Below, piece by piece: positions 55,088 through 63,704 of a stretch of DNA of 64,000 nucleotides. Location of the stretch: positions 1 to 64,000 of the forward strand of contig CALKGM010000009.1 in assembly GCA_938084675.1 (NCBI GenBank), in the 5' to 3' direction. A program made the position numbers and the translations under genes. Under the pieces are notes generated by a model that saw only the letters and a list, made by a program, of their open reading frames with translations, searched no databases and was not told the DNA's origin. Every line of letters starts with the position of its first letter. Positions within the stretch are counted from its first letter, which is position 1. The DNA comes from Candidatus Poseidoniaceae archaeon. GTDB lineage: Archaea > Thermoplasmatota > Poseidoniia > Poseidoniales > Poseidoniaceae.

Positions 55088-55591
55088 ATGGCCATCGAGG
55101 TATGGTGTGAGAAAGCTTGGGGAGAAACTCCCAAGAAAATTTCTGAGTGGGCCGCAAACGATGAAACCATACAAGTTTTTTTGCGATTGTCCGCGAGTGT
55201 TTTGATTGCTGATTTTGAATTGAAGAAGGATGGAACACTTACCATTCGCCAACATTTGCACATCCCACTTGAGACATGGAACCCAGGTTCTATCCAAGGC
55301 ATTCGTACTCCCGAAGGGAAAACACGATTTTCTCACCGAAGACAAACCATCTACCTTTCAAGTGAATTACGAGCCCCCGAGTGGGGTGCTGCTTTGCTTG
55401 AGGATTGGTTGTTAGGGATGCGAAGCGATGTGAACAGACCAAAGGACCGAACCCAGCGAATTGCCGAAATCAATCGGATGAAAACATCCGTCCAAAGGAA
55501 TTTGGAAACAGCGGCTGTAAAACATGTTAGTAAAGAGATCACTGAACTGGATTCGCGCATTGATCGTATCGGTAGCAATCTCGCAGAATGA
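55088..55591 (+). CDS. Uncharacterised 167-residue protein
   Basis: A soluble protein, not recognised. The N-terminal 90 residues look alpha/beta (MAIEVWCEKAWGETPKKI, then VFLRLSASVLIADFELKK); the C-terminal 60 residues are a charged helix (RTQRIAEINRMKTS to SKEITELDSRIDRIGSNLAE), possibly a coiled coil. ATG at 55088 begins MAIEV; a GTG 15 nt earlier is less likely. It is divergent from the site-2 protease and convergent with the macro-domain gene (stops 2 nt apart). Confidence 0.7.
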   Translation: MAIEVWCEKAWGETPKKISEWAANDETIQVFLRLSASVLIADFELKKDGTLTIRQHLHIPLETWNPGSIQGIRTPEGKTRFSHRRQTIYLSSELRAPEWGAALLEDWLLGMRSDVNRPKDRTQRIAEINRMKTSVQRNLETAAVKHVSKEITELDSRIDRIGSNLAE

Positions 55592-55593
55592 AC

Positions 55594-56220
55594 TCAATCC
55601 ATGGTCGTGTCAATGCCTGGGAACAAATCTGCTCCTTCACGGTAAACAGTTCTCATGTTGTTAATGAAATTCTTTTCCTTGACAACAATGGTGTATTCCT
55701 TGATGCCGTAATCCTTCTCACCGTCGAGCATCTCAAGTAAGATTTCGAGAGTAAGTCGTGCTCCTTCTCGATGTGGATAGGCAAAGATGCCCATGGAGAC
55801 CGGAGGGGAAACAATCGATTTGATATTGCCCATTTCTTGAATGGTTTCAAAGAGATTTGCGTAGGTTTCAGGGAGAAGTTCTCGACGGGCCTCATCTTGA
55901 TTTGGCCTGCGGCAATCAGGGCCAACAACGTGAATGATATGTTTGAAGTTCTCACCTAGGGAAAAAGGCTCAGTGACGACGTTCTTTGTCACTGCACAGG
56001 GTGGGGCGTTAATTTTACGCATATCAAGGCAGATATTACGGGTCACCTGCGTCAATTCCTTTCCAGCCTTCTTATGAATCATGCTGTCGATGCCTTCGCG
56101 CCCTGAAAGGCGGTTGTTAGCCGGTGTGACAAGAGCATCTGCGGAGTGGTTCCAAACATCCCCACCCATAACGCGGAGGACTCCCCATCTGCATTTTCGC
56201 GCCATGTAGAGTTCTGCCAT
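55594..56220 (-). CDS. Macro-domain (ADP-ribose-binding) protein
   Basis: A 208-residue protein of the macro (Appr-1''-p processing) family. GGDVWNHSADALVTPANNRLSG carries the conserved Asn-Asn and ribose-contacting residues; HIIHVVGPDCR and the phosphate-loop-like region SIVSPPVSMGIFAYPHREGA follow in the usual order. Such proteins bind or hydrolyse ADP-ribose on proteins, RNA or metabolites. The length is a little above a bare macro domain. It stands alone, convergent with an unknown gene and divergent from giant protein 3. Confidence 0.92.
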   Translation of the reverse strand: MAELYMARKCRWGVLRVMGGDVWNHSADALVTPANNRLSGREGIDSMIHKKAGKELTQVTRNICLDMRKINAPPCAVTKNVVTEPFSLGENFKHIIHVVGPDCRRPNQDEARRELLPETYANLFETIQEMGNIKSIVSPPVSMGIFAYPHREGARLTLEILLEMLDGEKDYGIKEYTIVVKEKNFINNMRTVYREGADLFPGIDTTMD

Positions 56221-56321
56221 CAGTCAACCAAGAGGGGCGACCCTACATATTAGGTTCGCATTATTTTCATGAAAACGCCTAAAATCAAGGCAGGAGTTGG
56301 GTAGTGCATCGCTTGGTTAAA

Positions 56322-56337
56322 CCGTTCGTGTGAACGG
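56322..56337 (+). other. Hairpin upstream of giant surface protein 3
   Basis: CCGTTC-GTGT-GAACGG, a perfect 6-bp stem, extendable by GGTT/AACC across an internal loop, about 40 nt before the ATG. It lies where the promoter would be, so it may be an operator rather than an RNA element. No TATA box of the common type was seen here. Confidence 0.4.
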
Positions 56338-56377
56338 AAACCGATACCGCTAAAGTGGGCTCCGCAGTCCACACTCC

Positions 56378-59300
56378 ATGACCACGAAGGCCTGTAGCCT
56401 AGCCTTCGTCACCCTCCTACTCCTCTCATCACTTTCAATCGTCATTCAACCGCATGACAATCCTACTGACGAATCAAAGGAATCCGAGTTATCTGATTTG
56501 TTTGACGGATTTTTTGTTGGCGAGCATGAAGATGCGTGGAACATGACTCCTTGGCCTACCGTTGCTGTCCCAGAGGGGTTTAGTTACATGAGCGTCATTG
56601 ATTACAGCGATGTCGGAGTTCTCATCAACAACCTTTCAGAGGAAAGTAGAACCATTGGTTGGGCATTTGTTGCCGCACGAAATATCTCTCTTGACCGGGT
56701 ATTTATCTTCAATCAGAGCGGCACTCCAGTGGGAGAAACCATCAATCGGGAGAAGTTTACAACGTATTTTGCCGAACCCTTCTTGGAAATGCTCCGTAAC
56801 AGTTCCTCGGCTTCATCCCTCAATTATTTGGTGACTACCAAAGGAATTCCACTGAGAATCTCAGGTGGGGCCGACAAGGCAAGTTTTGACCAAGAACTTG
56901 CTCTTTTGGGTGGAACCTATAACAGTTCAATCGGAGCAAATAACTGGTTCAATCACGGCTATGGGCCGCTTGCTGGCAAGGAAATGAATTCCTTCACGAG
57001 AGATGAATACGGCTTCTTCCTTGTTACACGATTGACAGGCTACACGGTGGACACCGCATTGGAACTGATTGAACGGGCGAATAACAGCCTAGGGGAACGA
57101 GGGACATTCGTATTGGACTTGGCAACAAATCGAAATGGTTCAGGATACAAGTACTGGAATGACGACCTTTATGCCGCAAATTTGACCTTGAACGGCAGCA
57201 TGGACATACCCGTGATTTTTGATGAGGAAAGTGAGTTTATCACCAACATTTCCAACGTCATGGGATATGCCTCTTGGGGAAGTAACGATGGAAATTGGGA
57301 TACGAATCGAATTCCAAACTCGGGGTTTGACACAACTGATTCCGCATGGGGCATGGGCACCCGATATTGGGAACACACACTGCCTGCAGTCAATGCAGAT
57401 GAGTCATTCTCTTGGAACTATCAAAGCCAAACCAAACAAGGCGGCTCCGGTGCATTAGAAGGAATTCTAGACACGAATTGTTCGGGCCAAGATGGAACAA
57501 ATACCGCCGGGCTGCTCGCAGAATACTTCGATAACAGTGGAATCTCTGTCGGCAATACCATGCCCGATTTAACCACCCGCCAACCCAATGCTATTCGCGT
57601 TGAACCAAATCTTGATTGGACGTCAAGAGGATCCGCGTATCCTGGATTAGATTCTCGCTTCAATACGCACTGGAGTGGACGGTTTAGTGGAATCGTCACC
57701 GTTCCAGAGACAGGAAATTGGACCTTCTACCTCGAAAGCGATGATGGAAGTGAACTTTGGCTCAATCATTCGAGTTTAGTTCAAAACCATGGGATGCACG
57801 GCATGAGAACCGTTTCAAATTACATCAATCTAACAGCCGGAGAACATGACCTTCGCGTTGAATTCTATCAAGGCGGGGGGCCGCATGGACTTCGTTTATT
57901 CTGGGAGGGGCCCAATCAATCAAAAGTGATTATACCGAACTCTGCGTTGAGTGTTTCATCCCTAACAGTACCTCAATCCGAACACCTTGAACATCGTTGG
58001 GATTTTGAAGAGGGAACTGGCAGTCAAACCAACGATAGTTCAGGAAACGCACATCTTTCCTTTTACGGCATGAATTCTACAAACTGGGAAGCATGCCCTG
58101 GGGGCTCCTGTTTGATGTTTGACGGCCAGGATGATTACATCGAAGTCGATGTTGATGATTGGTCTGGTAACTTCACTGTGAGTCAGTTCGTAATGACGAA
58201 TACCACCAATCAACCCTCATATGCATCCACCTTCGCATCTGGAGATGCAGCAGGCTCGAATGCATCATTCCAACACATGATGCAATCAGCAGGATGGTAC
58301 CTTCATAACGACCAAACCAATCTCTTTGATGTTGTAACTGTTGAACGATGGGCCCACCTCGCAACGGTGTTTGACAATGGAACCGTTCGCCAATACTTCA
58401 ACGGTCAGTACGTTGGAAGTACGGTTGCGTCTCCAGGCGACTTCAATAATTTTGATCTTTATCGCATGGGAGTGAACCGAGCAGGGTCTTCCTTTTTTGA
58501 AGGCAAAATTGACAGGGTACTCGTCTATTCTACTGCGCTTTCACACAGCGAAGTACATCAAATCTCACGGGAGGTCCTGTCAAACTGCCAGGTCTATTCG
58601 GGCGCTAATCAAGAGATAACAACCATCTGGCAGAACGTCACGCTCCCCGAAAATCACACCTCCCATGCATGGCTCTTGAGCTCATATGGAATGATTGAAG
58701 GTCCAATCGGAGGAACCTACACGCTCCAAGTAGAAGCTCGGGACGCCAGCGGAACTTTGCTCTCGACCAACAGGTCCACCGGTAAAACCTTCGAAACCAA
58801 CTGGAACAGCGACACATTACGGTTCCGGCCACACCCTCAAGCGGTCTCGTTCAACATCAGCATTGAAGTGATGATAACCGGCTCTTCACAGGAAGGTTCC
58901 TTATTCCTTGATACGTTGAAATTGAGGGCGATTCGCCCACATATGGATTGGGTCAACGGGTCAATTGCTGAAACTGCAGTATCAACAGGCGGTCGGTCAT
59001 TCAATTGGAACACAGCCTACGGTCAATCACTGGTCGCTGACCTGATCGAAGACGGTGTGTCGGGAGTCAAGGGCTATGTCTACGAACCCTACCTTACCGC
59101 AGTTGGCTATCCTAGTGTCTTGCTACCGGCTTATGCATCCGGATACAACCTCGCAGAGAGCCACGCTGCTGCTAGTACGGTTTCGGGGTGGATGGGTGTG
59201 GTGGTTGGTGACCCGAAAATGGCAGCCTATGCAGACCTCTTTCATGACATCAATATCGTAGACGCACGCGTCATAGGGGACGTGAATGTTGGTGAACCTA

Positions 59301-61678
59301 CCTTCGTCCAGGTTATTGTTGAGAATCTCGGCATGGCTCCTTCAAATGGCTCTTTGATGATTCAGTCTCGAATTGGAAACGTCGTCCTTAACGAATCATC
59401 TCTCGCCATGCCTTCAGGTGACCAGTACGGCAGCAGAACAATTCTCAATCTCACTTTTGAGCCAATACAGTCAGGATTTTTCGAGATTCGCATTCGGTAT
59501 ACCAATACCTCTCATGAGCAAAACTTTGGGAACAACATGATTTCGCTATCCCTTTTTGCTAATGATGCCCCCAAAATCATCAATGCATATTGCAATGCAC
59601 CCACTCTCACACGAGGTGGTTATACTGTATGTACCGCGCAGGCTCAAGATGACAGCAATGTAACCGCTGCAACAATGAGTTGGCAGATTGTTCAAGAAAA
59701 TGAATCTGTGAATGAAAGTCTCTGGATTCAGCAAACTATGGGCAAAATAGACAGTTCCCGCTGGCAGGCAACACTCACTGTACCAACAGACGTAGAACTT
59801 GGAGAAATCGCATTACAAATACGGGTCTATGACATCGCAAACATGAGCGACGAAGCAACCTACCTGAATGTCACACGAATTGTTGACGCTCCACGAACAT
59901 GGTATGGGCCTCATGTATCGGACATAGACCCACTCTCATGGAACCATGCATCAACTCTACCTAACAAACCCAATGAAGGTCTTTTGCGGCACCGTTTGTA
60001 CACCTTGACCAGTTGTGCTACCGACGTGGATTTTGATGTCATGCAAGCACCTCCGATATTCTCCAGTTCACGAGGGACCATGACCAACACGACATCTGTT
60101 GTACTTCATGACGCAAACGTATACTGTTACAGTTCAAATCTATCACTTGAGTTGGGCATGTCTCTTGAGGATATTGAAATTCAAGTCAGGTCATATGACG
60201 GGTCATTGTTATTGGAACGCACACTATGGATTGATGATGTAAATCCCGAAGTCTCACTCTTTGTCGCAGACAGCAACGGTACTGCTCTTGACGCTGTGGT
60301 AGGGCATGGGAGGGAGCAACTCATCGTTCAGGTTTCAGATATTGATGATCCAATCACCCCATTCATTGGCGATGTCATGGTGTACTGGCCAGGCAATGAA
60401 ATGTTCCAAATTCCATTGGATATTCCTCAGGGAGTAGATACGGTGACCATTCCTCTTCGTCAAATTCCAACGGCATTAGAATCCGGTGAACTCGTCATTG
60501 ACATAACGGGTAACGGCCTCAACGGAGGAACTGCCGAGGCAACGTTGAGTATTCCCTTCGAGTTCACCCTACCTGAGGTCGTCTTCTTCGATGTATGTGA
60601 TGATGAGGGGTCAATTCGCAACATGTCGTTTGGTCAAACGGCAACATTGGTCGTTGGAGTACACAGCGACCGTCCTCTTGAGACTCCAAGTGGCAGACTT
60701 AGTCAATCGGGCCGCTCAATAGTAGCCCCATTAACGGATGAACCGGCGTGGGGAGAAGGCATAGCTCCTGATGCCTGTATTATTGATGAGAACTCAATCG
60801 ATATGGAATGGTATCATTTCCGCATCAAGGTCGACACTTCGTTTTCCGATGGCCCCGGCAAGATTGTCATGAACATACGAGATGTTGACCGGCTGCCGAC
60901 ATCGCTCACCGTTGAGATGATGTTTCAGCATGCACCAACAATCCTTGGGGAATTTAATTCTTCAACCGCCATGCCTGGGGAAGACATTCTCGTCACATTA
61001 CCTGTCGGAGATGAGGACGGCCTTCACACAGTCATTTGCTCATTCACTATACACGACCCCTTGGGAACAATGCTTACGCAATCGGCAACAATGGCAGGAG
61101 AAGAAATGTATTTTGAAGGTGAATTGAGTTGGATTTACCCTATACCCGGCTCTCTAGCAAATCAAACGCTTACCCTAGAGGCCGGATGTCTTGACGAGCA
61201 AGGGCTCCGCGTCACTCAAACAGCCAATATTACCGTAGGCCCTCAAGAAGCGTGCTTGAATTGTACGTCGAATGATTTAACCCAAGGTGAATCCAAACAG
61301 CAAGATGATGCCCGTTCTTTACAGACAGTTGCGCTGGTTGGTTTGCTCACCCTAACCATTATTCTTGGAGCAGTAGGATTTGCACTGAGAACCAACAAAA
61401 AATCTACCGAAGAGCTTGATTGGAATGTGGAAGAAAACACCGGACATAATGTCGAGTCCTTGTTTGACAACGATGACCTCATGGATCAAACCGAGGCTGA
61501 ATCAAAGCAGGAAAATCCAACAGAATCAAACACTATTCCTGAAGGCTGGACGCAAGAACAGTATGTGCAGTGGCTCGATGGCCCAACTCCCGACGGATGG
61601 ACAACAGAGCAATGGGCAGACTATGTAGCAGAGCACACGGCTAAATTGGACTCCCATGATATTGGAACGGAAGGATGA
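56378..61678 (+). CDS. Giant secreted surface protein 3 (TIGR03790-like, PA14, LamG, CARDB)
   Basis: A 1,766-residue protein with a signal peptide (residues 1-24). Residues about 60-335 resemble the first part of TIGR03790 proteins (SRTIGWAFVAARNISLDRVF, then LNYLVTTKGIPLRISGG). A PA14 domain follows at about 375-520 (LAEYFDNSG, GNWTFYLESDDGSELWLN) and a LamG-like domain at about 534-730 (EHRWDFEEGTGSQTNDSSGN, FDGQDDYIEVD). The TIGR03790 end then reappears at about 873-950 (GVSGVKGYVYEPYL, AESHAAASTVSGWMGVVVGD). CARDB-like strands lie at about 956-1061 and further beta domains follow. A membrane helix near 1650-1671 and a cytoplasmic tail with two WTxEQ repeats (PEGWTQEQYVQWL, PDGWTTEQWADYV) finish it. 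Carbohydrate binding by PA14/LamG is plausible. Confidence 0.85.
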   Translation: MTTKACSLAFVTLLLLSSLSIVIQPHDNPTDESKESELSDLFDGFFVGEHEDAWNMTPWPTVAVPEGFSYMSVIDYSDVGVLINNLSEESRTIGWAFVAARNISLDRVFIFNQSGTPVGETINREKFTTYFAEPFLEMLRNSSSASSLNYLVTTKGIPLRISGGADKASFDQELALLGGTYNSSIGANNWFNHGYGPLAGKEMNSFTRDEYGFFLVTRLTGYTVDTALELIERANNSLGERGTFVLDLATNRNGSGYKYWNDDLYAANLTLNGSMDIPVIFDEESEFITNISNVMGYASWGSNDGNWDTNRIPNSGFDTTDSAWGMGTRYWEHTLPAVNADESFSWNYQSQTKQGGSGALEGILDTNCSGQDGTNTAGLLAEYFDNSGISVGNTMPDLTTRQPNAIRVEPNLDWTSRGSAYPGLDSRFNTHWSGRFSGIVTVPETGNWTFYLESDDGSELWLNHSSLVQNHGMHGMRTVSNYINLTAGEHDLRVEFYQGGGPHGLRLFWEGPNQSKVIIPNSALSVSSLTVPQSEHLEHRWDFEEGTGSQTNDSSGNAHLSFYGMNSTNWEACPGGSCLMFDGQDDYIEVDVDDWSGNFTVSQFVMTNTTNQPSYASTFASGDAAGSNASFQHMMQSAGWYLHNDQTNLFDVVTVERWAHLATVFDNGTVRQYFNGQYVGSTVASPGDFNNFDLYRMGVNRAGSSFFEGKIDRVLVYSTALSHSEVHQISREVLSNCQVYSGANQEITTIWQNVTLPENHTSHAWLLSSYGMIEGPIGGTYTLQVEARDASGTLLSTNRSTGKTFETNWNSDTLRFRPHPQAVSFNISIEVMITGSSQEGSLFLDTLKLRAIRPHMDWVNGSIAETAVSTGGRSFNWNTAYGQSLVADLIEDGVSGVKGYVYEPYLTAVGYPSVLLPAYASGYNLAESHAAASTVSGWMGVVVGDPKMAAYADLFHDINIVDARVIGDVNVGEPTFVQVIVENLGMAPSNGSLMIQSRIGNVVLNESSLAMPSGDQYGSRTILNLTFEPIQSGFFEIRIRYTNTSHEQNFGNNMISLSLFANDAPKIINAYCNAPTLTRGGYTVCTAQAQDDSNVTAATMSWQIVQENESVNESLWIQQTMGKIDSSRWQATLTVPTDVELGEIALQIRVYDIANMSDEATYLNVTRIVDAPRTWYGPHVSDIDPLSWNHASTLPNKPNEGLLRHRLYTLTSCATDVDFDVMQAPPIFSSSRGTMTNTTSVVLHDANVYCYSSNLSLELGMSLEDIEIQVRSYDGSLLLERTLWIDDVNPEVSLFVADSNGTALDAVVGHGREQLIVQVSDIDDPITPFIGDVMVYWPGNEMFQIPLDIPQGVDTVTIPLRQIPTALESGELVIDITGNGLNGGTAEATLSIPFEFTLPEVVFFDVCDDEGSIRNMSFGQTATLVVGVHSDRPLETPSGRLSQSGRSIVAPLTDEPAWGEGIAPDACIIDENSIDMEWYHFRIKVDTSFSDGPGKIVMNIRDVDRLPTSLTVEMMFQHAPTILGEFNSSTAMPGEDILVTLPVGDEDGLHTVICSFTIHDPLGTMLTQSATMAGEEMYFEGELSWIYPIPGSLANQTLTLEAGCLDEQGLRVTQTANITVGPQEACLNCTSNDLTQGESKQQDDARSLQTVALVGLLTLTIILGAVGFALRTNKKSTEELDWNVEENTGHNVESLFDNDDLMDQTEAESKQENPTESNTIPEGWTQEQYVQWLDGPTPDGWTTEQWADYVAEHTAKLDSHDIGTEG

Positions 61679-61711
61679 TGAAGACGGAAGACAGCCCTTG
61701 ACTTGAGCAGC

Positions 61712-61945
61712 ATGGCCGTCGGATACGTATTGATCAATGTCCAACCTGGAACCGAACAAAGTGTGTACGAGTTGATGAAAGCCCTTCCTCATGTCAACGA
61801 TGCCACCGTATTGTTTGGAGATCACGATTTGATTGTCAAGCTCATTGCTGATGACCTAGCCACTATTGCAAAGGCAGTTGTTGAACACATCCGTCAAGTC
61901 CCAGGTGTTGTTGATACCAAAACACTAGCAGGGGCGGAATTTTAG
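61712..61945 (+). CDS. Stand-alone RAM (Lrp/AsnC ligand-binding) domain protein
   Basis: A 77-residue protein equal to the C-terminal effector domain of Lrp/AsnC regulators, with no DNA-binding part: AVGYVLINVQPGTEQSVYEL, then DHDLIVKLIADDLATIAKAV and a VPGVVDTKTL end. Such small proteins form dimers or octamers and bind amino acids; they may modulate full-length Lrp proteins. ATG at 61712 gives the typical N-terminal strand; a TTG nine bases earlier is less likely. Confidence 0.9.
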   Translation: MAVGYVLINVQPGTEQSVYELMKALPHVNDATVLFGDHDLIVKLIADDLATIAKAVVEHIRQVPGVVDTKTLAGAEF

Positions 61946-62057
61946 AATCGTCTTGTTTAGAAACCGCTCTACTGAGTGGGATTTCATCAAAAAACATGGT
62001 CCGGAAAGGGGTACTGGACCCTATATGTGGCGCAGTCTTGCCTTTTTTCGGGAAAAG

Positions 62058-62066
62058 TATTATATG
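62058..62066 (+). promoter_or_regulatory. TATA-like box of MC1
   Basis: TATTATATG, preceded by an A-rich stretch, centre 40 nt upstream of the MC1 ATG; a GGAGGAAAT Shine-Dalgarno lies between. Confidence 0.6.
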
Positions 62067-62101
62067 CTCGTTGAGATAAGGCGTCACCGGAGGAAATCCA
62101 A

Positions 62102-62368
62102 ATGTCAGACGGAAAAAAATACTTCGTTCTCATGGAGAATGGAAAAGATACGAGCCAGGTTTTTGCGAGCAAACAACCCCGCGGTGCGGCCCTTAAGGCT
62201 GCAACACGCGGACACAGCAACATCCGCCTACGAGAGCGTGGCACCAAGCGTGTCCACGTCTTCACAGGCAGCATCAGTATGGTTGACAAGCCAGCAGGCG
62301 GACCAGACTGGCTCCCAGACAAGATCAAGAAGGCCAACGTCAAGAAGCAAGGCATCGAGCACCTTTGA
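62102..62368 (+). CDS. Chromosomal protein MC1
   Basis: An 88-residue DNA-binding, DNA-bending protein of the MC1 family known from methanogens and haloarchaea. KKYFVLMENGKDTSQVFASK, QPRGAALKAATRG, IRLRERGTKRVHVFTG, the aromatic DNA-wedge region GGPDWLPDKIKKANVKK and the terminal QGIEHL all align with MC1. It is likely an abundant nucleoid protein, in keeping with the strong GGAGGAAATCC ribosome-binding site and a clear TATA-like box. A set of hairpins follows the gene. Confidence 0.95.
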   Translation: MSDGKKYFVLMENGKDTSQVFASKQPRGAALKAATRGHSNIRLRERGTKRVHVFTGSISMVDKPAGGPDWLPDKIKKANVKKQGIEHL

Positions 62369-62396
62369 GTGCCCCTTGCTCTTCTTTACAGCCATC

Positions 62397-62449
62397 CAAC
62401 TTGAACCATCAAGTTGAACAGCGCCCTCATCTGCTCTTCGGCGCAGATG
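62397..62449 (+). terminator. Two hairpins downstream of MC1
   Basis: The first is CAACTTGA-ACCA-TCAAGTTG (62397-62416), a perfect 8-bp stem. The second is CATCTGC/GCAGATG (62428-62449) with an inner C-TTCG-G cap. A CTTTTCTTA tract follows about ten bases later. Termination or 3' stabilisation of the MC1 transcript is likely. Confidence 0.5.
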
Positions 62450-62481
62450 TGGGCCTCAAACTTTTCTTAACTCGGCTTTCA

Positions 62482-62515
62482 TGGCGTTAGCCTTCAATTG
62501 AAGGCTTACTCGCCA
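62482..62515. other. 34-bp interrupted palindrome upstream of the Xer recombinase gene
   Basis: The 18-bp core AGCCTTCAATTGAAGGCT (62489-62506) is a perfect palindrome. It is flanked by TGGCG (62482-62486) and CGCCA (62511-62515), giving a near-symmetric 34-bp element 95 nt before the recombinase start. It could be an operator for a dimeric regulator, a recombinase site or a transcript hairpin. Unlike known dif sites the inner arms abut without a 6-bp spacer. Confidence 0.5.
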
Positions 62516-62581
62516 GTATGACGATGGCTTCATAAAGACGGTTTGTCATTCCCCAACGTCCTCCGGGACATGGGATGCACA

Positions 62582-62608
62582 CTCGCTTCGGCGAGAGGCG
62601 GTGACGCC
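62582..62608 (+). promoter_or_regulatory. Tandem tetraloop hairpins before the Xer start codon
   Basis: CTCGC-TTCG-GCGAG (62582-62595, UUCG tetraloop) is followed one base later by GGCG-GTGA-CGCC (62597-62608, GNRA tetraloop), ending directly before the ATG at 62610. If transcribed, both would fold stably and cover the ribosome-binding region. Confidence 0.5.
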
Positions 62609-62609
62609 A

Positions 62610-63704
62610 ATGAATGAACGTGAAACGCGAACGCCACAACCAAAGGCCATGAGGCCGAGCCAACAGCGGTTGGTTGAGGAAGATCTGAAGCTTCCAGCGC
62701 GGCTCACGCACCTTCGCCATCTCCCCTGGGCAGAATGTTACAAACGACAGTTGCATGCCGAAAATAAATCAATAAATACGCAGAAGTCATACTTCTATGG
62801 GCTTCGTAGTCTCGTTGAAACAACCCTACATCGCGAACCGGTTCTGAGTGAGTCCGAATATGAAACCCTCAGTATTGAGTCTCTTGCACGACGAATGGAG
62901 CCAATGAATGGGAGAATAGATCTCTGGGCCCACTCGATTGCTGGGCTGCGCCCTACCACTTACAACGCAAGACTCGCTGCAGCACGGCACCTTCTTCGCT
63001 GGCTGGGACTTATTTGGCCTGAACATCTGCAGCGTGCGCGTACTGGAAAGCGACTCCCAAGAACATTAACGCGACGCGAACTTACTACCGTGTTAGAAAC
63101 CGCTTCCTTGAGCGAAAACCCTGCAACTGCGTTTCTTGTGACAATGATGTTGGACACAGGAATGCGAGTCAGTGAAGTCTGTGGCCTTAACCTCGATGAC
63201 ATTGATGTGGATGATGCTTCGGCCCTCATCCGAGGAGGGAAGGGGGACAAAGACCGAATGGTATTGTTTACTGAACGAACCTTAGAACGGCTCCAATCAT
63301 GGCTACCAATCCGAACCTCACTGGTTGACCAATCAGAGGATGCTTGTTTGGTCAATCGGCACGGACGACGATTACAGCCTCGTAGTGTTCAACGAATGAT
63401 GGATGCATTAGGAGAACAATCGAATCTTCCGAAAGGAAAGTTGACCCCTCACGTACTCCGCCATAACTTTGCAACCGGTTTGCTTGAACGCGGTGCGGAT
63501 TTAGTCACTATTCAGCGCCTCATGGGCCATGCAACCATCGCAACAACTCGTGTTTACCTTGAAATCTCTGACCAAACACTGAGAGAAGTGTACCATCGTG
63601 CTCAAGCTCTACGAGAAAACATGGGTCAGCCTGAGAAGCCCGAGGAACAAATGGTTGACACAACGCCGTCAACAAGTGCGAGTGGAATTGAAACCGAACT
63701 ATGA
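62610..63704 (+). CDS. xerA: Tyrosine recombinase, XerA/XerC/D-like
   Basis: A 364-residue integrase-family protein. The N-terminal SAM-like core-binding domain spans about 30-150 (NKSINTQKSYFYGLRSLV). The catalytic domain has Arg in DTGMRVSEVCGLNLDD, Lys in GGKGDKDRMV, the HxLRH box in LTPHVLRHNFATGLLERGAD, the second His in LMGHATIATT and the nucleophile Tyr in RVYLEIS, so all active-site residues are present. It resembles archaeal XerA used for chromosome dimer resolution more than a mobile-element integrase, and no element boundaries were seen. Start: ATG at 62610 (a GTG nine bases earlier is possible). The end overlaps the convergent small gene by 6 bp. Confidence 0.93.
   Translation: MNERETRTPQPKAMRPSQQRLVEEDLKLPARLTHLRHLPWAECYKRQLHAENKSINTQKSYFYGLRSLVETTLHREPVLSESEYETLSIESLARRMEPMNGRIDLWAHSIAGLRPTTYNARLAAARHLLRWLGLIWPEHLQRARTGKRLPRTLTRRELTTVLETASLSENPATAFLVTMMLDTGMRVSEVCGLNLDDIDVDDASALIRGGKGDKDRMVLFTERTLERLQSWLPIRTSLVDQSEDACLVNRHGRRLQPRSVQRMMDALGEQSNLPKGKLTPHVLRHNFATGLLERGADLVTIQRLMGHATIATTRVYLEISDQTLREVYHRAQALRENMGQPEKPEEQMVDTTPSTSASGIETEL

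Noticed and set aside
54978..55238. N-terminal extension of the site-2 protease.
   Set aside because: It overlaps the divergent gene at 55088 and carries no membrane or signal pattern.
62369..62609. Region with several inverted repeats considered as a replication origin.
   Set aside because: No Cdc6/Orc1 gene, no repeated origin-recognition boxes and no long AT-rich stretch were seen.
62610..63704. Tyrosine recombinase considered as an integrase of a mobile element.
   Set aside because: No phage or plasmid genes, no tRNA-associated repeats and no change of gene style around it; XerA-like housekeeping fits better.
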